In this document: positions 52,791-61,336 of the stretch, piece after piece | How the letters are laid out: each line of letters opens with the position of its first letter | Numbering within the stretch: the first letter of the stretch is position 1 | Origin: Lutibacter flavus | GTDB taxonomy: Bacteria; Bacteroidota; Bacteroidia; Flavobacteriales; Flavobacteriaceae | DNA length: 64,000 bases | Reading direction: 5' to 3' | Assembly: GCF_900188355.1 (NCBI RefSeq) | Contig: NZ_FZNX01000006.1 | Coordinates: 124,001-188,000, forward strand | Made by a program: the position numbers and the translations under genes | The notes under the pieces: model-generated | Databases searched by the model: none | Seen by the model: the letters and a program-made list of their open reading frames with translations, nothing else | What the model was told of the DNA's origin: nothing

Positions 52791-53345
52791 TTACTCCTTT
52801 ACTCTATTTCCGTTTTGTTTTACAAAAGCGCTCCAGCCTGTATAATTTTTACCTGAAGTTATTTTACCGCTATTATAAAAATGACAAACAGCTGCCGCTA
52901 AACCGTCTGTTGCATCTAAATTTTTAGGTAATTCTTTTATTTTTAACAAACTCTGTAACATTTTTGCAACTTGCTCTTTACTGGCATTACCATTGCCTGT
53001 AATTGCCATTTTAATTTTCTTAGGAGAATATTCTGTAATTGGCACTTCACGAGATAATCCTGCCGCCATTGCAACACCCTGAGCACGTCCTAACTTTAAC
53101 ATTGACTGTACATTTTTACCAAAAAAAGGTGCTTCAATAGCAATTTCATCTGGATGATACGTTTCTATTAAATCAATAGTGCGTTCAAAAATTAGCTTTA
53201 ATTTTACGTAGTGATCGTCATATTTTTTTAGCATTAACTCATTCAACTGAATTAACTCCATTTTTTTATTTACTACTTTTATCAATCCAAAACCCATAAT
53301 GGTGGTTCCAGGATCAATTCCCAATATGATTTTTTCTAAACTCAA
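52791..53345 (-). CDS. ruvC: Holliday junction resolvase RuvC
   Basis: A 184-residue endonuclease that resolves Holliday junctions with RuvAB. Catalytic acids are visible: Asp11 in GIDPGTTIMGFG, Glu in IAIEAPFFGKN (near residue 69), and the late DATDGLAAAVCHF pair. QSMLKLGRAQGVAM near 80 is the conserved helix. The length is typical. It is divergent from the flippase-like gene with a 24-base gap and overlapping promoter space. Confidence 0.95.
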   Translation of the reverse strand: MSLEKIILGIDPGTTIMGFGLIKVVNKKMELIQLNELMLKKYDDHYVKLKLIFERTIDLIETYHPDEIAIEAPFFGKNVQSMLKLGRAQGVAMAAGLSREVPITEYSPKKIKMAITGNGNASKEQVAKMLQSLLKIKELPKNLDATDGLAAAVCHFYNSGKITSGKNYTGWSAFVKQNGNRVKE

Positions 53346-53369
53346 TTAGTTGTTTATTTGTAAAACCAA

Positions 53370-54308
53370 ATGTACAATATCTTGCACAAATATAAACCCC
53401 AACTTTTATTGCTATTTAAGTTAGCAATTGTATTTGGCGCAATTTATTTTATTTATCAAAAATTAATTAATAATAACTTGCTAACATTCTCAAAGTTTAG
53501 AGAGCAATTTTCGGTTATATGGACAACTAATATTTGGAAACTTATCTTACTGCTTTTGTTTACAGATGCCAATTGGTTGTTAGAAATATTTAAATGGAAA
53601 ACATTAGTTTCACCCGAAAAAAAAATAACGTTTTTTGATGCTTTTGAACAATGCTTCGCATCATTAACAGCATCACTAATAACGCCAAATAGAATTGGAG
53701 AATATGGTGCAAAAGCGCTGTTTTTTGAAAAAGAAAAACGAAAAAAAATAATGTTATTAAATCTAATTGGAAATATGAGTCAGTTAGGTGTTACGCTATT
53801 TTTTGGAATAATTGGAATGGCTTATTTAATAATGAATTTCAACTTCCCCATTCCATCTGTTAACTCAAAAAACATCCTAATTATAATAGTGGTTGGTTTT
53901 TTAATTTATTTATTAAGAGACAAATTTCAGCTTCATAAAATAAGAACTTACTTTATAAAACTACCGAAAACAATCTTCTATAAAACGTTGATTTTATCTC
54001 TTTTACGATACTTATTTTTTTCGCATCAGTTCTATTATTTATTGCTATTATTTGGAATTGAAACAGATTATTTTACAGTCATGAATTTACTTTTCTGTAT
54101 GTATTTATTGGCTTCAATAATACCCAGTTTACCAATTTTTGATTGGGTTATTAAAGGCTCCATTGCTGTTTGGTTATTTGGCTTAATTGGAATAAATGAA
54201 TTGACAATTATAACGATTACAACTATAATGTGGCTTTTAAACTTTGCAATTCCTGCCCTATTTGGAAGTATATTTGTGTTAAATTTTAAATTGATTGAAA
54301 TAGAATGA
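53370..54308 (+). CDS. Lysylphosphatidylglycerol synthase TM-region/UPF0104-like membrane protein
   Basis: A 312-residue protein with seven or eight membrane helices. SLTASLITPNRIGEYGAKALFF near residue 91 is the signature of this flippase-like family (LPG_synthase_TM/UPF0104). It overlaps the next gene by four bases (ATGA), so it works with the glycosyltransferase. It may move a glycolipid or lipid across the membrane, by analogy only. Confidence 0.84.
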   Translation: MYNILHKYKPQLLLLFKLAIVFGAIYFIYQKLINNNLLTFSKFREQFSVIWTTNIWKLILLLLFTDANWLLEIFKWKTLVSPEKKITFFDAFEQCFASLTASLITPNRIGEYGAKALFFEKEKRKKIMLLNLIGNMSQLGVTLFFGIIGMAYLIMNFNFPIPSVNSKNILIIIVVGFLIYLLRDKFQLHKIRTYFIKLPKTIFYKTLILSLLRYLFFSHQFYYLLLLFGIETDYFTVMNLLFCMYLLASIIPSLPIFDWVIKGSIAVWLFGLIGINELTIITITTIMWLLNFAIPALFGSIFVLNFKLIEIE

Positions 54309-55429
54309 TTATCGCTTTCATTATAACTTTTTTTTACGCCGCTTTAATTATTTTTTTTATAATTGGTTTTGATAAAATTGAAACAATAAAAAACAAAAAT
54401 ATAGCTCCAAAAAACACCTTCTCAATTATAATTCCATTTAGAAATGAAGCACATAATATACCAAATTTATTAAAATCGCTTTCTTTAATAAATTATCCAA
54501 AAAATTTATTTGAAATTCTTTTAGTTAATGATGCTTCCAAAGACGATTATAATTCAATTATTGAACATTATAAATTGCATAATCCAACGCTGAAATTAAT
54601 TCAGATTGAAAATGAAAGAACAACAAATTCACCAAAAAAAGATGCAATAAATTCAGCAATAAAAATTGCCAATCGCGATTGGATTATTACTACTGATGCT
54701 GATTGTGAAGTTCCAAAAAATTGGTTATTTATTTTCAATCAATTTATAGAAGAAAAAAAACCATTATTTATTAGTGCTCCGGTAAAATTTAAAACTAAGA
54801 AAGGTTTATTATTTCACTTTCAAAATTTAAATTTCATAAGTTTAATAGGAAGTACTATTGGAGGTTTTGGAATTAAAAAACCATTCATGTGTAATGGCGC
54901 AAATTTGTGTTACCATAAAAATACTTTTTTTGAATTAAATGGTTTTGAAGGAAACTCAGCCATTGCAAGTGGTGACGATATTTTTTTATTAGAAAAAATG
55001 TTACAATTGCTTCCTGAAAAAGTAGCTTACTTAAAATCTAATGAAGCTACCGTAAAAACTTCTTCTGAAAAAACGTGGAAACTATTTTTTAACCAGCAAA
55101 TACGCTGGGCATCAAAAACTACAGCTTATACAAGTTCTTTTTCCAAAATAGTTGCGGCAACAGTATTTTTAGAAAACTTAATGCTAATTCTTTTGGGAAT
55201 TTTATTGATTTTCCAACCTTCTTATTGGAGTGTTTTTTTAATTCTTTTAGTGCTTAAAACAATTGTAGATTTAATTTTAATAATTAAATCTACACGCTTT
55301 TTAAAGAGTAATTTGTCATTAAGATATTATTTAATAACATGTGTTTTTTATCCTTTTTATATTGCTTTCATCTCCTTTTCTACGCTATTTAAAACCTATC
55401 AATGGAAAGGGAGAACTTTTAAAAAATAA
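54305..55429 (+). CDS. Membrane-bound glycosyltransferase, family 2
   Basis: A 374-residue GT-A glycosyltransferase with an N-terminal membrane segment (residues 3-22) and two or three at the C-terminus (about 280-365). Motifs are SIIIPFRNEAHNIPNLL (near 41), the DxD-type TTDADCE (near 121), GDDIFLLEKM (near 222) and the processive-type QQIRW (near 258). It overlaps the flippase-like gene by four bases and probably glycosylates a lipid at the inner membrane. The sugar is unknown. Confidence 0.9.
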   Translation: MIIAFIITFFYAALIIFFIIGFDKIETIKNKNIAPKNTFSIIIPFRNEAHNIPNLLKSLSLINYPKNLFEILLVNDASKDDYNSIIEHYKLHNPTLKLIQIENERTTNSPKKDAINSAIKIANRDWIITTDADCEVPKNWLFIFNQFIEEKKPLFISAPVKFKTKKGLLFHFQNLNFISLIGSTIGGFGIKKPFMCNGANLCYHKNTFFELNGFEGNSAIASGDDIFLLEKMLQLLPEKVAYLKSNEATVKTSSEKTWKLFFNQQIRWASKTTAYTSSFSKIVAATVFLENLMLILLGILLIFQPSYWSVFLILLVLKTIVDLILIIKSTRFLKSNLSLRYYLITCVFYPFYIAFISFSTLFKTYQWKGRTFKK

Positions 55430-55494
55430 TGTTAAGTTCTATAGTGAGTTCAATATAAGAAAACCTAATAATTTCTGTATATCAGTCGGTTATC

Positions 55495-55583
55495 TCATTG
55501 CGAAGGAGTTACGACTGTGGTAATCTGTTTATTAATAGTCAGATTGACACATTTTACTTAAAAAAGTAAAATTCGCAATGACG
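55495..55583. repeat. Palindromic dispersed element (CATTGCGA type)
   Basis: The outer arms TCATTGCGAA (55495 on) and TTCGCAATGACG (to 55583) are inverted repeats, and inside them AATCTG (55522-55527) mirrors CAGATT (55540-55545). The pattern CATTGCGA...AATCTG...CAGATT...TCGCAATGACG is that of a widespread palindromic element of bacteria, here somewhat decayed. It lies in the gap 55430-55642, which otherwise shows nothing. Confidence 0.65.
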
Positions 55584-55642
55584 TCTTTTTAAATTTATGA
55601 TTATCCGCAGTTTGTTTTTATTCTTAAATCGAACTCGGCTTT

Positions 55643-55771
55643 CTAATTAAAAAACCCAGTAATAAAACTTTCTATATTATACCAAAAGAAAATAATAATT
55701 AGAAGTACTATTAACAATATAAATGCTCGTTTATTATTTGGTTTTTTCCGTTTTTTAAATCGGTTTTCCAT
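55643..55771 (-). CDS. 42-residue single-pass membrane protein (unlisted small gene)
   Basis: The minus strand encodes an ATG-started frame of 42 residues ending in TAG. Residues 1-16 are highly basic (MENRFKKRKKPNNKRA), 17-31 are hydrophobic (FILLIVLLIIIFFWY), and the tail is short. This is the shape of a small inner-membrane protein with a cytoplasmic positive N-terminus. Its start codon lies three bases after the mnmD stop codon, so it is probably the last gene of that operon. No family is recognised. Confidence 0.65.
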   Translation of the reverse strand: MENRFKKRKKPNNKRAFILLIVLLIIIFFWYNIESFITGFFN

Positions 55772-55774
55772 AAT

Positions 55775-56440
55775 TTATTTTACTTTTTTTGCTCTTAACA
55801 TTTCTCTTTTTCCAGGAGGCCCAGGTAATTTTTCAACTAAAAACCCAACAGATTGCATTGCGCGTCTAACACTTCCTTTCGCGCTATAAGTTACCAAAAC
55901 TCCTCCGTTATTTAATGCTTCAAACATTTTTTTAAATATTTCCTCTGTCCACAATTCTGGCTGAACTCTGGCTCCAAATGCATCAAAATAAATTAAATCA
56001 AAAGCTTCAACATCAATAATTTCATAAAAAAATTGCTTTCTTTTTGTTAGTGAAAATTTAGATGAAATTATATTTTCAGCTTCCCAATCTTGTAGATGCA
56101 TTTCATTAAAAACATTCTTAAACTTTGTTGCATTTAATTCATCAACATAGTTTAGTTTCTCAATTTCTTCAGAAACTACAGGATACGCTTCTACTCCAAC
56201 ATAATTTACTTCTATATTCATTTTTGGAGCTTCTAAATAAGTAATAAAACTATTCAATCCCGTTCCAAAACCAATTTCAAGAATATTAATTTTTTGGTTT
56301 GAAAAAAGAGATAATCCACTTTTAATAAACACATGAATTGCTTCTTGAATCGCACCATGTTTTGAATGATATTGCTCGTTCCACTCTGGTAAATGTATGG
56401 TAGAAGAACCGTCTGAAGTAATAATTATTTCTCGTTTCAC
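55775..56440 (-). CDS. mnmD: tRNA (mnm5s2U34)-methyltransferase MnmD
   Basis: A 221-residue SAM-dependent methyltransferase that finishes the mnm5s2U wobble modification in tRNA; it corresponds to the methyltransferase half of MnmC, here free of the oxidoreductase half. ITSDGSSTIHLPEWNEQYHSKHGA at the N-terminus, ILEIGFGTGLNSF (SAM motif, near residue 49) and YFDAFGARVQPELWT (near 151) are the signatures. It follows the haem-motif lipoprotein gene by three bases. Confidence 0.92.
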   Translation of the reverse strand: MKREIIITSDGSSTIHLPEWNEQYHSKHGAIQEAIHVFIKSGLSLFSNQKINILEIGFGTGLNSFITYLEAPKMNIEVNYVGVEAYPVVSEEIEKLNYVDELNATKFKNVFNEMHLQDWEAENIISSKFSLTKRKQFFYEIIDVEAFDLIYFDAFGARVQPELWTEEIFKKMFEALNNGGVLVTYSAKGSVRRAMQSVGFLVEKLPGPPGKREMLRAKKVK

Positions 56441-56443
56441 GAC

Positions 56444-56875
56444 TTACTTTATAAGTAACTTTTCTATTCTTGGAATTGGACCAAGACACGTAGTTTTATG
56501 GCAAGCAACACAAGTATTAACCATAATGTTAAATTGATCTTTCACTTCATTCTGTGAAGCTGAAAAAATTGCTTGCTGATTTTCTATAAATGCTTTCGAA
56601 AAAATTTCGAAACTGTCATTTCTATCTTTTGGATCCGTTAAAATAGCTGAATGAATATTTAAAAACTTATCAGAAAATTCACCAACATCCTCATTATTAA
56701 TAATCTTATTTTTAAGAACTTCATTAGTTTTATACATTTCTTCCATAAGCAATGCCATTTCAGAAAATTGATACATCACTAACTCTTCATTAGCCTTTTT
56801 CACTTCTTCCTTTTTTACAGAATTACAAGATAAAATGGGTAGACCAAATAATATTAAAACAATAAACTTCTTCAT
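56444..56875 (-). CDS. Lipoprotein with C-terminal CxxCH haem motif
   Basis: A 143-residue lipoprotein (lipobox ILSC, Cys17). It is mostly helical and ends with NTCVACHKTTCLGPIPRIEKLL, where CVACH is a single c-type haem-binding motif near residue 124. A haem site close to the C-terminus of a helical bundle recalls cytochrome c' and b562-like folds, so a periplasmic electron carrier or gas sensor is possible. It overlaps the DUF4920 gene by one base. Confidence 0.78.
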   Translation of the reverse strand: MKKFIVLILFGLPILSCNSVKKEEVKKANEELVMYQFSEMALLMEEMYKTNEVLKNKIINNEDVGEFSDKFLNIHSAILTDPKDRNDSFEIFSKAFIENQQAIFSASQNEVKDQFNIMVNTCVACHKTTCLGPIPRIEKLLIK

Positions 56876-57381
56876 TATTTTATCATTAAAACACCATCTG
56901 CCTCAAACGACAATGTATATTTTGGTTCTATTATTTTAGCAATTTCCTCTTCAGATTTACCTCCATCTTCGGCAAAATGACGTAATTCTTCAACTGAAGT
57001 AGTTTTAACAAATGCTTTACCGTTAACAATTACTGCTCTTCCATCTGAATTAAGAGGCATAAAAAAACCATAATCTTTAAATTTAACAAAAGACTCTTGC
57101 TCTTCTCCTAAATCTAAATTCATCCAGCAACCTTTGCTTTTACAAACTGTATTTATTTTTGAAGCAAATTTTACATTAATAGTATCTCCTTCTTTTAGCC
57201 CTTTATATTTTTCAGCCATTTCCTCTTTTGATATTACATTATCATCTTCAATTTCATCACCAAATGAAAGGTAACTAACCTCTTGTTTTTCAACCTCTTT
57301 TTCTACATTTTTAACCTTTTCATTTTTACATGAAGCTAAAAAAAATAAGGCTAAAACTACTAATACTGCATTCTTTATCAT
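56875..57381 (-). CDS. DUF4920 lipoprotein
   Basis: A 168-residue lipoprotein (lipobox FLASC, Cys18). The domain has TINVKFASKINTVCKSKGCWMNLDL near residue 80, the Cys-x3-GCWM signature of DUF4920, which could bind metal or haem, and a C-terminal FAEDGGKSEEEIAKI. The function is unknown. It is first in the operon with the haem-motif lipoprotein and mnmD; a -7-like TATATTTG lies at 57418-57411 on the minus strand. Confidence 0.85.
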   Translation of the reverse strand: MIKNAVLVVLALFFLASCKNEKVKNVEKEVEKQEVSYLSFGDEIEDDNVISKEEMAEKYKGLKEGDTINVKFASKINTVCKSKGCWMNLDLGEEQESFVKFKDYGFFMPLNSDGRAVIVNGKAFVKTTSVEELRHFAEDGGKSEEEIAKIIEPKYTLSFEADGVLMIK

Positions 57382-57475
57382 TTCAAATTGTTTAAATTCA
57401 ACATTTTAGGCAAATATATTAAAAATAAGGAATTAACTTTAAAAAGATTTAAAATTATAAATTAAAAAAAATAAG

Positions 57476-57483
57476 TAATTTTG
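57476..57483 (+). promoter_or_regulatory. Candidate -7 box of ilvE
   Basis: TAATTTTG matches TAnnTTTG and lies 23 bases before the start codon at 57507. The upstream -33 element is weak. The leader is too short for an attenuator. Confidence 0.45.
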
Positions 57484-57506
57484 TTTAAAATAAACTTAAA
57501 GTAACA

Positions 57507-58559
57507 ATGGCTTTACATATAGAAAAAATAGCAAAATCAAAAATCTCGAACGTTGATTTTAGCAATTTAAAATTCGGTCAGATTTTTACAGATCATATGT
57601 TTGAATGTGATTTTGAAAATGGAGCATGGCAAACACCTAAAATAAGACCTTACCAAGCACTTTCTTTTGATCCTTCAGCAAAAGTTTTCCATTATGGACA
57701 GGCTGTTTTTGAAGGTATGAAAGCTTATAAAGACGATAATAATGATATTTGGTTGTTTAGGCCAGATCAAAATCAAGAACGTATTAACATATCGGCAGAA
57801 AGGTTAGATATGCCCGCCTTTCCTAAAGAATACTTTTTTGAAGGATTGATTGAATTGTTAAAATTGGATAGTGAATGGGTTCAAAAAGGTGAAGGCAATG
57901 CGTTGTACATTCGTCCTTTTATAATTGCTACTGAAAATTGTGTTTCGGCATCATCATCTACTAACTATAAATTTATGATTATTTGCTCACCTGTGCAAGC
58001 TTATTATGCTGGTGAAGTTAGGGTTGTAATTGCGGATAAATATAGTAGATCTGCAAATGGAGGTGTTGGTTTTGCAAAAGCTGCAGGAAATTATGCTGCA
58101 TCTTTTTATCCTGCAAAATTAGCTGCACAACAAGGATATCAGCAAGTTTTATGGACAGATGCTTCTTCCCACGAGTTTTTAGAAGAAGCAGGAACTATGA
58201 ATGTGTTTTTTAGAGTTAATGACACTTTATTAACTGCTCCAACCAGTGAACGAATTTTGGACGGCGTTACTCGCAAAAGCATCATTCAATTCGCAGAAGA
58301 TAAAGGAATAAAAGTAGAAGTTAGACCTATTAGGGTTGACGAAATTGTTGAAGCAGCTAAAAAAGGAGAACTTTTAGAAATGTTTGGAGCAGGAACGGCA
58401 GCAGTTATTAGCCCAATTTTAGGCTTTGCGCATAAAGACGAAAAATTTGAACTCCCAAAAGTTGAAAATAGCTATGCTTCTTTTATTAAAAAGAGCATTA
58501 CTGATATTCAACGTAACTTAGCTGAAGATAAATTTGGCTGGAGAGTTAAAGTACAATAA
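57507..58559 (+). CDS. ilvE: Branched-chain amino acid aminotransferase IlvE
   Basis: A 350-residue fold-type IV PLP aminotransferase that interconverts Leu, Ile and Val with their keto acids. GQAVFEGMKAY near residue 70, FAKAAGNYAASFYPAKLA (with the PLP lysine, near 190), QVLWTDASSHEFLEEAGTMN (near 213) and EMFGAGTAAVISPI (near 291) are the signatures. The length fits the larger bacterial/eukaryotic-like group. It is monocistronic with its own terminator. Confidence 0.95.
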   Translation: MALHIEKIAKSKISNVDFSNLKFGQIFTDHMFECDFENGAWQTPKIRPYQALSFDPSAKVFHYGQAVFEGMKAYKDDNNDIWLFRPDQNQERINISAERLDMPAFPKEYFFEGLIELLKLDSEWVQKGEGNALYIRPFIIATENCVSASSSTNYKFMIICSPVQAYYAGEVRVVIADKYSRSANGGVGFAKAAGNYAASFYPAKLAAQQGYQQVLWTDASSHEFLEEAGTMNVFFRVNDTLLTAPTSERILDGVTRKSIIQFAEDKGIKVEVRPIRVDEIVEAAKKGELLEMFGAGTAAVISPILGFAHKDEKFELPKVENSYASFIKKSITDIQRNLAEDKFGWRVKVQ

Positions 58560-58615
58560 TTCAAATCAAGGTAATACTTGCCTAAAATTATAACTTTTTA
58601 TACATTGCAACAACC

Positions 58616-58644
58616 AAAACAATCGGATACTAATCCGATTGTTT
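58616..58644 (+). terminator. Terminator-like hairpin after ilvE
   Basis: The 12-pair perfect stem AAACAATCGGAT/ATCCGATTGTTT with loop ACTA lies 57 bases after the ilvE stop codon. The T-run is short (GTTTGG), so termination may be partial and some transcripts could read into nadA. Confidence 0.65.
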
Positions 58645-58680
58645 GGCATATTTATTGGTCTTAACCAAGAAAGAAAAATT

Positions 58681-59676
58681 ATGACGACATTACAATTAGC
58701 TAAACGAAATATAAAAGAAAAAGGATTTTTAGATATTGAAACACCTAAAAGTGTTGACTTTGTTAAAGAAATAAAAAAACTTAGAAAGAAAAAAAATGCA
58801 ATTATTTTAGCACATTATTACCAGGAAGATGCAATACAAGATATTGCTGATTTTGTTGGTGATAGCTTGGCTTTAGCGCAAAAAGCAGCAACTACAGATG
58901 CTGATATAATAGTTTTTGCAGGTGTGCATTTTATGGCCGAAACCGCTAAAATATTAAATCCGAAAAAGAAGGTTTTACTTCCAGATTTAAAAGCAGGCTG
59001 TTCATTGGCAGATTCTTGTCCTCCAGCTGATTTTGAAGCATTTAAAAAAGAAAATCCAAATCATATTGTAGTTTCTTATGTTAATACTTCAGCAGAAATA
59101 AAAGCCCTTACAGATATTGTTTGTACTTCCTCAAATGCTGAAAAAATTATAAATTCTATTCCAAAAGATAGACCAATCATTTTTGCTCCTGATAGAAATT
59201 TAGGTGCTTGGCTAATTAAAAAAACTGGTAGAGATATGTTGCTTTGGGATGGTGCTTGTATGGTTCACGAGGCCTTTTCTATTGATAAAATATTAAAATT
59301 ATATGCTGAAAATCCTGGTTCAGAAATTATTGCTCACCCAGAGTCTGAAGCACATTTGTTAAAAGTTGCTAAATATGTTGGATCAACATCTGGACTACTA
59401 AATTATGTAAAAACAAGTAAAGCCAAAACGTTTATTGTTGCAACTGAAGTTGGTATTTTACATAAAATGAGACAAGATTCTCCAGACAAAATTTTAATTC
59501 CAGCTCCTGTTGAAGATGATAGTTGCAACTGTAGCGAGTGTTTTTATATGAAAATGAATACTATGAAAAAATTGTATTTATGTTTAAAACACGAATTACC
59601 ACACGTTGAAGTTGATCCAGAACTAAGTAAAAAAGCTCTAGTTTCAATAGAACGAATGCTAGAACTTTCTAAATAA
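58681..59676 (+). CDS. nadA: Quinolinate synthase NadA
   Basis: A 331-residue iron-sulfur enzyme that makes quinolinate from iminoaspartate and dihydroxyacetone phosphate. The ATG at 58681 is preferred; an in-frame ATG at 58639 lies within the hairpin after ilvE. Cysteines for the 4Fe-4S cluster and their motifs are visible: AGCSLADSCPP, VCTSSNAEK and DDSCNCSECFYM. NadB, encoded ten bases downstream, supplies iminoaspartate, so the two form the first half of de novo NAD synthesis. nadC is not in this window. Confidence 0.95.
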   Translation: MTTLQLAKRNIKEKGFLDIETPKSVDFVKEIKKLRKKKNAIILAHYYQEDAIQDIADFVGDSLALAQKAATTDADIIVFAGVHFMAETAKILNPKKKVLLPDLKAGCSLADSCPPADFEAFKKENPNHIVVSYVNTSAEIKALTDIVCTSSNAEKIINSIPKDRPIIFAPDRNLGAWLIKKTGRDMLLWDGACMVHEAFSIDKILKLYAENPGSEIIAHPESEAHLLKVAKYVGSTSGLLNYVKTSKAKTFIVATEVGILHKMRQDSPDKILIPAPVEDDSCNCSECFYMKMNTMKKLYLCLKHELPHVEVDPELSKKALVSIERMLELSK

Positions 59677-59686
59677 ATTCATTCAA

Positions 59687-61270
59687 ATGAATGCTTCAAA
59701 AAAAATACATAAATCAGATTTTTTAGTAATTGGTTCAGGAATTGCGGGGCTATCTTTTGCATTAAAAACTGCACAAAATTTTAAAGATGCCACAATAACT
59801 ATTATTACCAAAAACGAAAAAAATGAGTGTAATACAAAATATGCTCAAGGTGGAATTTCCACAGTTTGGGATAAAACAGTAGATTCATTTGAACAACATA
59901 TAGAAGACACATTACTTGCTGGAGATGGAATTTGTGATGAAAAAATAGTTAAAATGGTTGTTGAAGAAGCTCCAGAACGCTTACAGGAATTAATTGACTG
60001 GGGTACAAAATTTGACAAAACTACTAATGGAAATTATTCCTTAGGAAGAGAAGGAGGACATTCTCAGGATAGAATTTTACATCATAAAGACATTACTGGT
60101 GCTGAAATAGAACGAGCACTAATTGAAAAAGTTGAAAAAGCTGAGAATATTACTTTTTTAACCTACCATTATGCTATTGATCTTATAACTGAGCATCAAG
60201 TAAAAAAACAACAAACCAAAAGACAAGAAAAAATAACTTGCTATGGTGCTTATGTTTTAGATGAAAAGAAAAGCATTGTTAAAACATTTTCTGCAAAAGT
60301 TACTATGTTAGCTACTGGTGGAAACGGGCAAGTTTATAGCACCACAACAAATCCTGTAATTGCAACTGGAGATGGAATAGCAATGGCTTATAGAGCAAAA
60401 GCAGAAATTTCTGATATGGAATTTATTCAATTTCATCCGACAGCATTATTCAATCCGGGAGAATATCCTGCTTTTTTAATTTCAGAAGCAGTTAGAGGTG
60501 AAGGTGCTATTTTAAGAGATTATTATGGCGAGCGATTTATGAAGAAATACGATGATCGGGAAGAATTAGCCTCTCGTGATATTGTTGCCAGAGCAATTGA
60601 TAATGAACTTAAAAAAAGTGGTACACCACATGTGTATTTAGATTGTACACATCTAGATTATAAAGCTTTTAAAAAGCATTTTCCTAATATTACTGAAAAA
60701 TGTATGAGCTTAGGTATTGATGTTAGAAAAGATTACATACCTGTTTCTCCTGCTCAGCACTATATTTGTGGAGGCGTAAATATTAATAAAAAAGGAAAAA
60801 CTTCCTTAAAAAACTTATATGCATCTGGTGAAGTTACACGATCTGGATTGCACGGAGCTAACAGACTAGCATCAAACTCATTATTAGAAGGTCTTGTATT
60901 TTCCAATAATGCATATGAAAATCTTAAAAAACGCTTTCATAAAATTAAAGAACCTATAAATGTTCCTGTTTGGAATGATAGTGGTGTTGTGAAAAATATG
61001 GAGAAAATTTTAATTACTCATGATAGAAATGAAGTAAAAACTATTATGAGTAATTATGTTGGTATTGTTCGGTCAAATGAAAGGCTGTTGCGCGCCGAAA
61101 GAAGATTAAGAGTTTTGTACGAAGACAACAAACGTTTATACGATCATTCTGAGCTTTCTACTGATTTATGTGAATTAAGAAATTTAATAACAACAGCCTA
61201 TTTAATTACACAGTTTTCTAAAAATAGAAAAGAAAATAGAGGAGGATTTTATAGTGCTGATTTAGTGTAA
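59687..61270 (+). CDS. nadB: L-aspartate oxidase NadB
   Basis: A 527-residue FAD enzyme of the succinate dehydrogenase/fumarate reductase flavoprotein family. The FAD motif is VIGSGIAGLSFA at residues 14-25; QGGISTVWD near 54, REGGHSQDRILHHKD near 123, QFHPTAL and ASGEVTRSGLHGANRLASNSLLEG near 383 are conserved. It oxidises L-aspartate to iminoaspartate for NadA. A terminator follows. Confidence 0.95.
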   Translation: MNASKKIHKSDFLVIGSGIAGLSFALKTAQNFKDATITIITKNEKNECNTKYAQGGISTVWDKTVDSFEQHIEDTLLAGDGICDEKIVKMVVEEAPERLQELIDWGTKFDKTTNGNYSLGREGGHSQDRILHHKDITGAEIERALIEKVEKAENITFLTYHYAIDLITEHQVKKQQTKRQEKITCYGAYVLDEKKSIVKTFSAKVTMLATGGNGQVYSTTTNPVIATGDGIAMAYRAKAEISDMEFIQFHPTALFNPGEYPAFLISEAVRGEGAILRDYYGERFMKKYDDREELASRDIVARAIDNELKKSGTPHVYLDCTHLDYKAFKKHFPNITEKCMSLGIDVRKDYIPVSPAQHYICGGVNINKKGKTSLKNLYASGEVTRSGLHGANRLASNSLLEGLVFSNNAYENLKKRFHKIKEPINVPVWNDSGVVKNMEKILITHDRNEVKTIMSNYVGIVRSNERLLRAERRLRVLYEDNKRLYDHSELSTDLCELRNLITTAYLITQFSKNRKENRGGFYSADLV

Positions 61271-61287
61271 ACCATTTATATAACAAA

Positions 61288-61319
61288 TAAAAAAAGGAGC
61301 TTTTAAGGCTCCTTTTTTT
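61288..61319. terminator. Bidirectional terminator between nadB and the M13 peptidase gene
   Basis: The stem AAAAAGGAGC/GCTCCTTTTT with a short loop is flanked by A and T runs. It ends the nadAB transcript and the convergent peptidase transcript. Confidence 0.85.
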
Positions 61320-61336
61320 ATTATAATAATATTTTT

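Noticed and set aside
58639-58680. Upstream ATG for nadA giving 14 extra residues
   Set aside because: It lies inside the hairpin after ilvE and the extra residues are not part of NadA; the ATG at 58681 is preferred.
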